NCBI GenBank assembly: GCA_025201705.1
Contig: MU616924.1
Coordinates: 1 to 31,531, forward strand
DNA: 31,531 nucleotides
Reading direction: 5' to 3'
DNA from: Dissophora ornata
Lineage: Eukaryota > Mortierellomycota > Mortierellomycetes > Mortierellales > Mortierellaceae
A program made the position numbers and the translations under genes. Positions 1-11,100 of this stretch are shown here, piece after piece; position 1 is the first letter of the stretch, and each line of letters begins with the position of its first letter. The notes below the pieces were generated by a model that saw only the letters and a program-made list of their open reading frames with translations, had not been told where the DNA came from and did not search any database.

Positions 1-455
1 TGGATTTCATTTCATTTCCGAGACTCTGTTGCTCCCCGGACGACAACGAGAAAGATTTTCCTTTTTTTTTTATCCTTCTCCCGAATGCCTCGCCTTGACC
101 ACGTCGTCACTACAGCTACCGATAGCCCCTTGCACACCACTTTGATCACCACCCCCCCAACAATTCGATCGTCAACAGGGTGCCATCTGGAATAGACCTG
201 CGCATTTCCATCTATGTTCTTGAAACTAACGAATTCCTGCACGGTACGATTTCTCTTCTACCAGTAACTAGACGGCAGGACAACTCTTTACGACTCCCTC
301 TTCCCCTTTGTCTCCGATCTCGATCTTCTTATAATCGAGAATTGACGCAGGATATCGCCTTTTGCCACCTTTCTTGCCACATATCATCCACCGCTCTTCC
401 CATTACGCAGTGGACAATCGGACTCCGCACATATCCCACGTCAGCATCCGACAAC
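1..455 (+). promoter_or_regulatory. 5' flank and probable leader of the Nrg1-type gene, with two uORFs
   Basis: The stretch is pyrimidine-rich and ends at the first in-frame ATG of the downstream gene at 456. Two upstream ATGs open short reading frames: 85-195 (36 codons plus stop) and 214-267 (17 codons plus stop). Neither is in frame with the main ORF. If transcription starts upstream of position 85, both would sit in the leader and could dampen translation of the repressor. No TATA box is evident. The transcript start is not visible, so the uORF role is inference. Confidence 0.4.
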
Positions 456-2694
456 ATGAACATGTCAGAAGCAGACTCTGCCTTGCAACAGCAATCAAAG
501 CGTTTGGCAGGACTATCCATCACAAACGCTACCGGAGCCAAAGTCAACATCCTTAACGACCACTCTGCCGACCCCGGATCGTCCCCAAAAGGGCAATCAT
601 CCCCGCGTTCTCTCTGTCAACCTCCCCACTCTCAAGAAAACTTTGATCGTCGCCGGGATTATCCTGCAGAAGAGCACAGCTACGCTCAGCACCACAGCCA
701 CCATCCTGCCCACAACCCTAAAAACCATTACGTCGAGACTAACTTTGAGGCCGGCCGGTCATCTTCACTCACCAATGCGTCAACCCCTACCTATTCTAGT
801 CTGGAGCCGACTACATCCAACTCATCCCCTAATGGCATGTTGACAGCCTCCCATCGCAGTCGAAGCCTCAGCAGCGGTTCTGCACTTTCGCCAAGGGTCT
901 CGTCAATCACGCGACCCAGTTCATCCTCGAACTCATCGGTGTCAGTTGCATCTCCCACGTTCCCGCCCTTCATTCGTTCGTATTCTGAGGATAACCAGTC
1001 GGACGACTCGGAGTCAGGTCGGGGAATGTCTGACCCTAGCTCGACAAGCGCACCCGGACCTACATTTATCAAGCGCAAGTACTCGTGCTCTTTCCCGGGC
1101 TGTAACAAGTGCTTCACCACCAGGTACAGAGTCCATCTGCGCAGTATTCAAAGAAAATTGGATGCAGCTATTTATGACATCGTGACCGAGATGACTAACC
1201 CGCACATCTGTGTCATATCCTATAAGTGGACATCTCGCACGGCACAATAGAATCCATACAGGCGAGCGAAACTTTCCATGCCTTATGCCAGGATGTCCTA
1301 GCAAGTTCTCAAGACAAGACAACATGATGCAACACTACCGTACGCATGTCTCGCCCAAATCACGTCGCGGCACGACTAAGAAGCAAGAGACTCATGACTT
1401 GGGCAGCATTGTCAACAACTCACAGGAGACATTTGTCCATAGCGGCCAAGAACACAGTCCAGTGATGGGTTATTACGGTGGCGAACATGATCAGCAACAG
1501 CAATCACAGCATCAACATATCACTAAGATGGGTACATCGCGGCAAAACTCCCCACCAAGGTTTAACCCCATTGATCGCAGTGGCAATGTCGAATATGCCG
1601 GCCGTTATTCTGCAGATGGTCACGGCAGCGGAGGCAGTATCCGACACAAAAAATCGGGCGTAATTCAAACACATCAGCATCACACGCCTATGCCTCATTT
1701 CAATGTACAGGCCATGTCACAGGCCCATCAGCAGGCACAAGCAGAGGCTCAGACCAACCCTCAAAGCACATTGCCCTCGCCACTGACGCCGACGATAGCT
1801 CAGGCTCCGGCTTATCATCGCCAGCCAGCCTATGTGCCGCCTGCGCCTTATGCTCCGGCCTCGCGCCAGCAAGAGTTGTACATGTCAAACAAGCACACGT
1901 CAGAAAACAAATCCCCTAGCTCCCGGTACCAGTCCGATGCAGTTCTGGCATCGCCAACATCGCCTTTGACGCAGGACGTCAAGCGCATGGAGGGTGTAAC
2001 TCCTCCATTGGAGCACGGTCGGATCTACCATGACCAGCATCATCACCACCACCAGCAGTATCAAAGCCAAGCTTCATCTGGGCCACACCACCAGTACCAG
2101 CACCACCAACATCATCACCATCAACATCAACAAAACCCGTCGCATGTTGGACACGCTCAGTCGGGCCACTCATCTCACAATAACGGCTATCAGCTCCCTC
2201 CTTTGACACACCAAGGTCAAGGTCAGGAGCGGAAAGTGTTTGACAGGTCTCTGGGCAACCATCTAAGTGTAACAACAGGAGCGCCACCCTCACCGCAGTC
2301 AACGCCTCATACGCCAACAAAGTACCGGTTTGACCCGATCCAAGACTGCCTACAGCAGGAGAAGCAGCAGCGCGAGCAGCACCGCGATCATCGCGAATTG
2401 CATTACGATACCCATGCGCGATTCGCGTCGCATTATTATGGCGCTGCTGCTGCTGCTGCTGCCGCCGCAGAAGATGAAGAGATGTCGGACACGACGCGAT
2501 CCTCGATCATGTCCTCAACGCCGTCGATGACGTCGATTTCCTCAGTCTCATCGAGTTCGCTGCCTATAACGGCATCGCGACAACTGGTCTCAGGGCCACC
2601 GTCAGGGCCATTACAGACCTCTCCGTCGTCAGAGTCGAACGAGGAAATGTCTGGACTGGCACATCTGGCCCAGATCGTCACTACCTATGGTTAG
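456..2694 (+). CDS. NRG1: Nrg1-type C2H2 zinc-finger transcription factor (probable repressor)
   Basis: Exons are 456-1123 and 1227-2694 (711 aa). Splicing at CAG|GTACAG ... TATAAG|TGG rebuilds finger 1 (C211-x4-C216-x12-H229-x3-H233). It is followed by a TGE-type linker and finger 2 (C241-x4-C246-x12-H259-x3-H263). The cores FTTSGHLARHNRIHTGE and FSRQDN..QHYRTH are typical of fungal Nrg1/Nrg2 repressors, which recruit Tup1-Ssn6 to glucose-repressed, stress and filamentation genes. The fingers are the only ordered part. The N-terminus is Ser-rich, residues about 490-535 are His/Gln-rich, and a run of nine or ten Ala lies near residue 630. ATG 456 is the first Met in the open frame, with the next at codon 3. 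The Nrg1 assignment rests on the finger sequence; another fungal two-finger regulator cannot be excluded. Confidence 0.8.
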
Positions 2695-3156
2695 AAAATA
2701 CCAGACGGGGATTTTCATAATGTAATCCTAGTGTTGTTGCAACTTATACCACTGCCCTTCCCCCCCATTTTCGCAACTCCCTTGACATTTTTTGAGGTCT
2801 TGTACAGTTATTCCCTTTCCCTCACAAAAACGAAGAAAAAAAAAGTATTGAGTCAGTCCAGTTTCCTTCGTTTCCATAGAGTTGCTCTTGTTTATCTGTC
2901 TCTAGTCGTTTCTGCTTCGTTTGCTTTCTTCTGCTAGCCTTTTCGCTTCATAATTCTTAATCTTTTATTGAGTGTTTAATACAATATCAGGCGCAAAAAA
3001 AAAAACGCGTCCACATAGAACCAATGAGATCTCATTCCCCAATGTGGCTTCGCAAAAGGGTGATTGACGCGCCGCCACCAAAAATGAAAAAGTAAAATAA
3101 ATACAGGGGGGGAGGTTTGACGCAAGGGAACAACCACGAAAGACACGAACATCAGT
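2695..3156 (+). other. Intergenic: 3' flank of the Nrg1-type gene and promoter of RTT109
   Basis: This 462-nt gap separates two genes in tandem. The first part is T-rich and contains an A-rich stretch near 2826-2845 and TTTTATT at about 2964, consistent with 3' end processing. From about 2995 it is A-rich and leads to the RTT109 ATG at 3157 in the context atcagtATGG. Short ORFs on both strands resemble nothing I know. Confidence 0.4.
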
Positions 3157-5217
3157 ATGGGCGTTCGATTCGATATCAGCGACCCAGTGCTTTGCTCCAT
3201 TGCGGACGAGCTCATCACCACCTTCGACCTCCATGAACATCAGTCGCTGACCACTAATGAGCTGCAAAAAAAACCAGATTCCGATTCACTTCATGAGTAC
3301 GAATTCACCCTGGAGAGCTTCTTGACTCGACCAAGGACTTGCTCGAAGCTGTTTCCACCGCGCGTGCAGAAACAGCGGTACCAGAGGATCACGGTCCAGG
3401 AAAGGCTGATCTTGATCTCTGCTGGGCCTTCTACCAAGGACGCAGTCAAGAACGAAGATTCGGAAGGTCAGGACAAGAAGGAATGGGATGCAAGGGCGGT
3501 TCTTGTCGCTGGTCTGGAGGTCCTCGAATACCTTCTCGTCCCCCTCGCCAAAGAACATACCAAGCTAGATACTCAGCTTCCATATGAGAGGATTGTGTAT
3601 ATTGCGAAGGTCGACACGTCTGGATGTTGGCCTCTACCGGGACTCGATACCGGAAAAGGCAAGAGTCCTGCGCGCGCGCTGGTCAGCGGATATCTCAAGG
3701 CTGTACGATCCAAAGAGCTTTCCAGAACCCTGCTCCCAAACGCCAACACAACATCCACAACAGCGACTGCAGTGCAGATGTCATCATTGAAGATTTCGCC
3801 TTCAGCCATTACCCCTGGTGTGCATCAAGATCTCCAGGAACAAGATCAAGGAGGAGAACATGGACAGTTACAGCAACCAAAACAATCAAACCAAAATATC
3901 ACGCGAAAGACATCGCTTTATATCTTTGCCCGAGCTCAGCCTCAGTACTTGTTTGCAGATTCCGCAAAGAACTCTGGTAAACATGTCCTGGACGATCGCG
4001 GCCTGGTCCGGTGGTGGAAGAACATGGTCGCCTCTGTTTACAATAACAACACTTCGTCGTCAGCACAGGATGGCCCTTCACAAACAGATGAGACCAAGGT
4101 GCAGGGATGGTGGCATATCCCTGGCATCGAGACCGAGCGCCAAGCCATGAATGTCATCAAGGCTACATCTACAACTGGATCTCCATCATCAACCTCTGCA
4201 TCGGGATTTAGTTGGAACTACGGGTACCCGGACAAAGGATCCAAGGAAATGGCCCATACCCTAATCCCACAATTTCCTGACGATCCAAAATCGAGAATGA
4301 TGCAGTCGCCGTCCTGTGCGGGTGGGTTTGTGAACATCCACACGTTTTGGGAGTTGGCAGCGATTGGCGAGGAGAGTGGGGCGGGCAAGATTACGGGATT
4401 CTTCCGCGTCATTGAAGAAGACCAAGCACATGAAGACAACGAATACGGACAGACTGGAAAAACAGCAGAGGAGTTAGCAAGCGCGGCTGCAGCCATGACG
4501 GCTTCGACACCAGCATCCGCATCAGCATCAGCTAAAGGAGCAGTGACGGGAACTGAAGACAGTTATACGAGGGTGATCAATTTCTTGCTGGGATTGGACT
4601 TTTCGACGGCCGAAGTCTCTAGAGACTCGACGGATCAATGGAGGGACCGTGTCAAGGTCTGGATTGAGCGAGCATCCAAGAAAGAATCTGAACAAGAGGG
4701 CAACAGGCAGCAGCTACCGTGGATTCAGAAAGGGACTGTCTCAATGCAACTGCGCCATGCAGACGAAATTGAAAAGGCACAAGAGCAGGTTTCAGAACAG
4801 ACAACACAAAGCACGACACCCACAATTTTAGAAAAGGCGGTATCCACACAACAGAACCCACCTGTAGTCGTTCATACTTTGGGCGCGGGGCTGATCAAAC
4901 GCAAGACACCATCGTCCACGACGCCTACATCCGCAACTACACCAGTAGCCCCATCCTTAGCCGTTAATGTGCTGAACCCTAGCCTTATCAAGCGCAAGGT
5001 TACTGCTACTCCAGCCACAGAAACAGCGCCAGCAGTTAATGTTCTTAGTCCCAATCTTATTAAGCGCAAATCTACAACAACAACAACTACCACACCGGCA
5101 GCGACGATTGCAACAGAGCCACCCATGGGTACACCGTCATCATCGCCACCATCTTCTGCACCGGCGGTCAATGTGCTTGGTGCAAGCTTTATCAAGAAGC
5201 GTAAAGTGGATCCATGA
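3157..5217 (+). CDS. RTT109: Histone acetyltransferase Rtt109 (H3-K56 type)
   Basis: A single exon encodes 686 aa; yeast Rtt109 is about 436 aa. Rtt109 is the fungal p300/CBP-like enzyme that, with the chaperones Asf1 and Vps75, acetylates newly made histone H3 on K56 (also K9/K27) during replication. Visible family marks are the opening with FTLESFLTRPRTCSKLFPP, IAKVDTSG at 150-156, the FPDDPKSR motif at 373-380 (in yeast the equivalent DDPKS contains catalytic Asp residues and the autoacetylated Lys), and FWELAAIGEESGAGKITGF from 397. Low-complexity inserts at about 200-250 and 325-350 explain part of the extra length. The tail from 570 carries four copies of a V-x-x-L-x(4)-I-K-R/K-K motif ending in KKRKV near the C-terminus, a likely nuclear localisation signal. 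It is the only intronless gene in the window. Confidence 0.88.
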   Translation: MGVRFDISDPVLCSIADELITTFDLHEHQSLTTNELQKKPDSDSLHEYEFTLESFLTRPRTCSKLFPPRVQKQRYQRITVQERLILISAGPSTKDAVKNEDSEGQDKKEWDARAVLVAGLEVLEYLLVPLAKEHTKLDTQLPYERIVYIAKVDTSGCWPLPGLDTGKGKSPARALVSGYLKAVRSKELSRTLLPNANTTSTTATAVQMSSLKISPSAITPGVHQDLQEQDQGGEHGQLQQPKQSNQNITRKTSLYIFARAQPQYLFADSAKNSGKHVLDDRGLVRWWKNMVASVYNNNTSSSAQDGPSQTDETKVQGWWHIPGIETERQAMNVIKATSTTGSPSSTSASGFSWNYGYPDKGSKEMAHTLIPQFPDDPKSRMMQSPSCAGGFVNIHTFWELAAIGEESGAGKITGFFRVIEEDQAHEDNEYGQTGKTAEELASAAAAMTASTPASASASAKGAVTGTEDSYTRVINFLLGLDFSTAEVSRDSTDQWRDRVKVWIERASKKESEQEGNRQQLPWIQKGTVSMQLRHADEIEKAQEQVSEQTTQSTTPTILEKAVSTQQNPPVVVHTLGAGLIKRKTPSSTTPTSATTPVAPSLAVNVLNPSLIKRKVTATPATETAPAVNVLSPNLIKRKSTTTTTTTPAATIATEPPMGTPSSSPPSSAPAVNVLGASFIKKRKVDP
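4864..5211 (+). repeat. Four diverged copies of a short linear motif in the Rtt109 tail
   Basis: Copies lie at residues 571-583 (VVHTLGAGLIKRK), 602-614 (AVNVLNPSLIKRK), 626-638 (AVNVLSPNLIKRK) and 670-683 (AVNVLGASFIKKRK). They are separated by 18, 11 and 31 residues of Thr/Ser/Pro/Ala-rich linker. The motif is conserved while the linkers diverge in length and sequence, which suggests selection on the motif. Plausible roles are repeated nuclear localisation signals or repeated docking to a chaperone or histone; the yeast Rtt109 C-terminus is basic and contacts Asf1/H3-H4. Confidence 0.75.
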
Positions 5218-5310
5218 TAAGCATTACCATGCGCTATTACAAGAAGACAGAGACAATTCCATTTATTTATTTATTTTTGCAAAGTCCAAAAAATTAAGTC
5301 GAAAAAACCC
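5218..5310. terminator. Shared convergent 3' region of RTT109 and the mitochondrial kinase gene
   Basis: Only 93 nt separate the stop codons of two convergent genes. The interval contains tandem TTTA units around 5262-5275, which read as AAATAAAT on the minus strand. They are the best candidate polyadenylation signal for the minus-strand gene. The two 3' UTRs probably overlap. Confidence 0.4.
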
Positions 5311-7467
5311 CTAAATCTGGAGATCCTCCAGTGTCTCGTCAATTTGCTTGAGCTTCAAGAACACATCGCAACCATAGCCCTGTAACGAGATTAGGTGCAT
5401 GTCTCCACCGAAGTACTGTGCATATATCCTCGTCAATGGCAATCTATTGTGACAAAAAGCATAAGATACATACATCAGCAACAAGGTCTCACATATTAAT
5501 TAGACATTCGATTGGCAACGACTACTAACCCAAATCCAAGTCCCGCAATCGGTCCTCCCAATCCCGCCTGCATCGCCAACCTACTAACGCCTTTGAAGAT
5601 GCTATCCACACCATATGGCGAATCTCCAGCTCCAGCATCCGTTGAATCATTGTCATCATTCTCATTCTTAACCGTTGTGAACGAATAATCAAAGATGGCA
5701 TCGAAATGCTCTCTCGAAATCCCTCCGCCATGGTCCCGGATACGGATTGTGACCTCATGATCGCCTTGTGCGATCGTCACCTCCACAGGTGGATGTCCAA
5801 ACTCGTTCGGTCGCTTTGTCAAATCCTGATCATCTTCCTGGTTTACAATTACAGCACTGTTGCCAGAGCCATGTTTTTCAGATCCCGCTGCGAACAGAGG
5901 ATGTCTCTTGATGCCATCCCGTCCATGGGGATCCAGAGCAGAGCGTCCGATCTTTTGTGAATACTCTACAGTTGCACGCAAAGCGTTCTTGAGTAACTCG
6001 CAAAGAATGTATTCGAGATGGACGGGGACATACGTAAACGTGGTGTCGGTTTGTCCGTTGATGACGACTTCAGGGCTGGAACCATAGTTGATATCGCACA
6101 GCTCCTGGACAAATGACGCGCATGTTTTGATCAGATCCGCGGGCCGGAGTTCAGTGTGAACAACGCCCACAACATCCCTTGGTAATGGCAATTGACTGCT
6201 TGCTTCAGCTTTGCCTTCCTCTTTGCTTTCGATACTGTGGTCTCGTTGGTCGCGCAGGGAAATGGCCTGTTCCGCAATCAGTCGGATTCCGATGCGAGCT
6301 CGGATCATTCCGTCCAAAAAGCTTTTGATGTCCTCCTTCGGCATGTACTTTTTGCATTCCTGGAATCCTGGTAGCCACGAAAAAAGAGAAAATAGTATTA
6401 GTCATTAGCCATCCAAACCCGGGCAGTCTAAATAATAACACTTTCGCGATATTGTAGCTTCTTGTTACCTTGCGAAAGCATAGGAATGACATCCGCATGA
6501 GAAGCGACCAGTCCCTGCAAGAGCGACGCAAGTTTATCCACATCCTCTTTATCGCGAATCTCCTCAGGAGTCGCTGTGATCGTCTGGAACGAGTCATAGT
6601 AAAGCTTGTACACACGCTTGATATAGGGGTTTGTGCCTACAATGAACGGCAACTTTTGTGTCGCCTTGATCAATCGAGCCAAACGGACCGGCAATTCCTT
6701 GCGCGCATATCGCGCTACATCTAGGTTGATTTCTAGGTCTCTGATTGGTTGCGCCTTCTGCCCCTGTTTCTTTGTTGATGCTGATGATCCTGATCGTCCC
6801 AGTCCCAGAAGCGTCTTGAGTGTAACCGTTTGAATCTCTTGATTCGCATACTATCATGAACACAGCGAAACAAACAAAGACATGCCCACTCTTGAGTATT
6901 CCAAGTAACTGTTTGGTCACAACAGGACAAAAAAAAACCAGGGCTCTCTGACAATAGCTGCCACCATCTCTGTTTTCATTTTGTACGACATGTGGTACAT
7001 ACTTGAGTCACCTTGTCATCATAGAACGATACAATGTCGTCCAACTCCCGTTGCTCAGATTGCGAAAAGAATCCACGCCTTGTGGCAACTATCGCCCTGA
7101 GCGATAGGATGTCCGTCGGCTGTAACAAATGTGAATATTTCATCGCCGTCGATCCTGTTCCCGATGTTGCTCCGGATACTACTCCGAGATCGCTGCTGCC
7201 TCGACTGCGTGTCGGAGCTTGGATCCAAAGACTGCGTTTCGAATAGCCTGAGGTCTTATTGCTGCAGCCACTGCTCTTGTAGGCACTGAAGTCATGGCTG
7301 TGTTTGACAGTCGCATAGCGACTAGTATGAAATGATCGGGCAGTAGTGGTAGTTGTAAGAGACGTGGTTGGTCCGCTTCGTCGAACTGTGTGGCGAACCA
7401 GCGTCGAAGGGACAGATGTTGAATCAGATGCCCTGAGCAGTCTTGGGAGAGTGTGGGAGTGCATCAT
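5311..7467 (-). CDS. Mitochondrial 2-oxoacid dehydrogenase kinase (BCKDK/PDK family)
   Basis: Exons read from the minus strand are 7467-7003, 6850-6469, 6367-5530 and 5443-5311 (605 aa). The enzyme is a GHKL-fold Ser kinase of the mitochondrial matrix that inactivates the pyruvate or branched-chain 2-oxoacid dehydrogenase complex. The Arg/Ser-rich N-terminus (about 1-50) looks like a presequence. The four-helix regulatory domain contains RKELPVRLARLIK and LPFIVGTNP. The ATP site has the N-box ELLKNALRA (about 406-414), DHGGGIS (G1 box, 494-500) and GLGFGLPLTR (G2 box, from 558). The protein ends in LEDLQI. Family members are about 400-490 aa. The extra length lies in a Ser/Thr/Gly linker (about 70-110), an insert after residue 325, and a roughly 50-residue insert between the N-box and G1. 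The sequence looks closer to BCKDK/Pkp2 than to Pkp1, but substrate choice cannot be settled here. Confidence 0.88.
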
Positions 7468-8127
7468 TATGTTATTCTGGAAATGGAGCTGATGTTGCTT
7501 TTGTTAAAAGTTGTTGCTGCTTGCTCCTGCTGTGTGGATTCTCAGATGAGGCGGATTCTAATCCCAGTTTGTCCTTGTTGCTGCAGCGCTGCTTTGCTGT
7601 GCTCCTGAGAGTGTTACGATGACGTGATTGATGGTTGGACGTAGATGATGAACAATGAGAAGAAGAGAGATGAGTGACGAGTGACACACCCCGTGGGAGA
7701 GTAACGGCGTGTTTGTGCGTGGGAATTGCGTGGTACCAAAACAGCTCTGAAAACAGTGGCGGACGAGGTCAGTGGCGGTCAAAGTGGAAAAGAAGACGCC
7801 TGGTGGGACAAGTAAGGTGCCATCTACTGTTCAAACTGCGCCGAGATTTTCGTGACCATTTGTTCCAACAAGAATGGCGCAGGAACATCGATTTATTTTA
7901 ATTATTGTGTACACGGTTTGGAAGGGTAGGAACGATGTCTGTCTGCCAGATTAGTCTATAGAAAAAAAAGGCTGCTGTATAAGGTAAGGCAAGAAAGAAC
8001 AAGAAAACAATGTCGATGTCGATGTCGATGTCGATGTCGATGTCGATGTCGATGTCGATGTCGATGTCGATGTCGATGTCGATGTCGATGTCGATGTCGA
8101 TGTCGATGTCGATGAAAAAGAGAGTCG
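7468..8127. other. Intergenic: kinase promoter and 3' flank of the Rab GAP gene
   Basis: This 660-nt gap lies between two minus-strand genes. Upstream of the kinase ATG there is a CRE-like ATGACGTGAT at 7619-7628, about 155 nt from the start codon. The distal part carries the hexanucleotide array described separately, which lies in the 3' flank of the Rab GAP gene. No further gene is seen. Confidence 0.4.
8010..8114. repeat. (ATGTCG)n hexanucleotide array, 17.5 perfect copies
   Basis: This is 105 nt of uninterrupted ATGTCG (CGACAT on the minus strand). It begins 13 nt beyond the Rab GAP stop codon and therefore lies in that gene's 3' UTR or flank. The plus strand reads as an open frame of alternating Met-Ser, but nothing suggests translation. 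The absence of interruptions implies recent expansion and probable length variation between strains. Confidence 0.95.
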
Positions 8128-11100
8128 CTACGAGGTCTCCGACCGACGGAAGGTCAGGGCGCCCAGGATGCTATTCCGGTTCGATGCATTCCTCTTCAGC
8201 TTGCTCACGTCCCCATCTGCTGCAGGTGCGACCATGAACTTGCGTGTGCCATGCGTCGCAGGAGCACTTGGCACAACTCCCGCACTCGCCGCCTTCTCAC
8301 TGGGCCAACCCTTGCGCACCATCGCCGCAGGTCTTGCCGACGACGTCGACTCGCGACCCGAACACTGCGTATCGCTGCTACCGCGATGCACTGTGCCAGT
8401 CCGGCTGTCCAGCGAATCGCCAGATCCACGACGGCTCTCGTAGTGCAATGGAAGCATTGTCTCCGGAGTCTCGGACAGGGGTGTCATTTGCGTCGAGGCT
8501 CTAGGGGATGGAGATCCGCTGCGTGATGTCATCAAGCTCATCATCGCAGTATCGTTCAGGGATTTGCGGAAGCTGCGACTACGGCCCGAGTTGGCGTTGG
8601 AAGCTACGAATGCAGCATTCATCTCCAGCTCTTTGACCTTCTCCTGGAGTGTGTGGCGCTCAACCTGGCCTTCGAGCCACAGCCGCTTGGTTTCATCGAA
8701 CTGCAGACGCATAATTTTCGTCTCCTTCTCGAACGAATCGCGTTCATGACGGACCGCGTCGATTTCCATGGCCATCGTCATCTTTGTGTTCTGCAGGACC
8801 ATCTGCTGCTCTTGGAGCATCACCACAGCCTCCTTGGAGTCCATGAGGATGCGCTCAATATTCTGCGTCTTGGCTTTCTGAGACTCAACCTCGTTCATGG
8901 CCTCCATAACCGAGACCTTAGCGTGGACGAGTTCAGCAGTGACATGGGACAGCTCACGCTCAGTCATTGCCAACCGGTTAGCAATATCATCTTGGCTGAC
9001 ATTCAACGAGGAGACTGACGAGCACTTTGTGTCCTCGCCGTACATCTCGTCGTCCTGAGAATGCCTTGACCAGCTGGAGCTCGATCTCATCTTGCCGTCA
9101 TCGTGCGTGATTGTGCGAGGGGAGGACATCATCACGGACGAGGCTCCGTCGCTGTTGCTCATCACAGAAGGCGAAATGGCGCTCATCATCGATGCCCGGT
9201 TCTGCTGGCGCTCCATATCCGCCACCTTTTTACGCAGGCTCTCAATCTCCTCCAAGTACTGTGTCTTCTCCATCTTGGCCATCACAAGACCCTCGGTGAC
9301 ATCAACGTGATCCTTTTGAAGGGTTGAAAGAGCCTTGGCCAGATCCTGGATCTGCTCTAACAGCATGGCGTCCGAGCCGCTGGAGTTGGAGCGTGTTGTA
9401 TTCGATGGCTCTGGCGCCTCGTCGTCACTACTGCTGGCGCTGTTGCTGCTAAAGAGCAAGCTGGCGGTCGAGCCAAAAGATGCCGCAATTGAGAGTCGGT
9501 TATTACCGCGGTTCTGCTTGGGCTTGTTCTGTTTGCTACCGCTAGCAGTCTTGGCCTCGTCCGACTTGACAGATTTCGTTGATCCAAACCGATCTTTGAA
9601 TCGCTTGCTAGTCACTTCGCCAGCTTGCTTCTGCTGATCCTCCAGTTCCCCGATGTACGCCATCGCAAGAGCGTCCATCTTGTCCTTGGTAATTTCTGTG
9701 GACAAGGCCATAGCGTCCCGGATGACCTCTCCCGAATTGTCATCATAAGCATCGTACAACTTTGTCGACAAAACATCCAACAGATCCTCGAATTCTTGCA
9801 GCTGCATCAACTTCTCCTCGTTCTTCTTCAAAAACGCAACAGCTACACGCATAATTGTCTCGGGAGCGCCTTCCGTGAAGACGACATCATAGATTCGGAG
9901 GACCAAGGGCAGAGGGTAGGTGTACGCAAAGAGAGACAGGAACCACTGCGAAGCGTACATGGTAGGATGGATAGAGTGGAACGAGAGGTGTGCGTGCAAC
10001 ATTGGCAGGTGTTCCGAAAGCAGTGCGGAAAATTGATAGAGACGAAGCTGCAGTCCCTCCATGTTCAATGTGAACATGGTTCGCATGTCATAAGTCTCCA
10101 TCAGTCGGACGAACACACAGAAGGCCTCCTTTTCGTCCATCTATAACCGAACAGCAGCATTTGGTGTATTAGCACAAATAAGACCTCAATCAAATCATTC
10201 GCACTCATTCGCGGCATATCATTGTGGTGGCGCTTACATTCATGAGCAAAGGACCGACCAAGAATCCAAGACCCTGGCAGTAACCAACATGAGGGTCATA
10301 AAGCGAGTACGCCTTCAGAACATTGCGAAGACTCTCCTGTCCTTTGCCTCCTTCCTCCTTAAACATCTCAATCTGAGGAAATGTCCTGGCGAGATCCCGT
10401 TGGATGATGCGCTCATAGGGCGAATGCTCTTTGAGAAGCTGGGTATACATGGTCTCGAGATAGGTCGACGAGGCTTGGGACATGGATTGCCAGATCAATC
10501 CACGGAGCTTTGAAGGCAATCCCTGGCGCACACGAGCTGCCAGCAGGTGTGGCAACTTGCTCGCCACTGCATTGTAATCCTGAACAAGCATTCCCCAGAA
10601 CTCCCAGTCAATCTCCTCGTCGCCCTCCTGTGACTCCAACGCGTTGGAGGGGCTGTTGAGGGTTGTGGAGTCTGAAATGAGGCGCTGAAGTGTACTGAGG
10701 TTTCCTTTGAGAACATTTGACTCGATGCAGATTGCCTTGGGATCTGTATCAAGCAATCCATTCTGTCTGTCCAGTCTAGCCAACAAGAACGATGTCGAGT
10801 CCTACATTATCAACCAAATGAGCGTTAGAACGGATAAACCAACGAATATTGCCCATTTCACTCGGTAAAAAGCCGACAGTATCACGAACCTGTGGTGGCA
10901 AAAGGTTGTTCTGTTCTTCGAGTTTGTGCAGGAGACTGGGGTCGACAGAGGTTTTCGAGTTCTGAGGACGGCTATGAATGCCCCCTAGCTTTGCAAAGTG
11001 ATTTTTGGGCTGTGGCAACAAGAAGCCCAAAGTTGTGCTTCTGCTCAACCTGGCCCGATCAGCAGCGAGGGCAGCCGCGGCAGCCGAGGACGAGACGGAG

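Noticed and set aside
8010..8237. Plus-strand ORF of alternating Met-Ser followed by a basic tail
   Set aside because: It is simply the translation of the ATGTCG array running antisense into the end of the Rab GAP gene. No promoter, splice or homology support.
9625..10146. Plus-strand 173-codon ORF antisense to the TBC domain
   Set aside because: It is an antisense shadow of a conserved coding exon, with a non-ATG start and no recognised domain.
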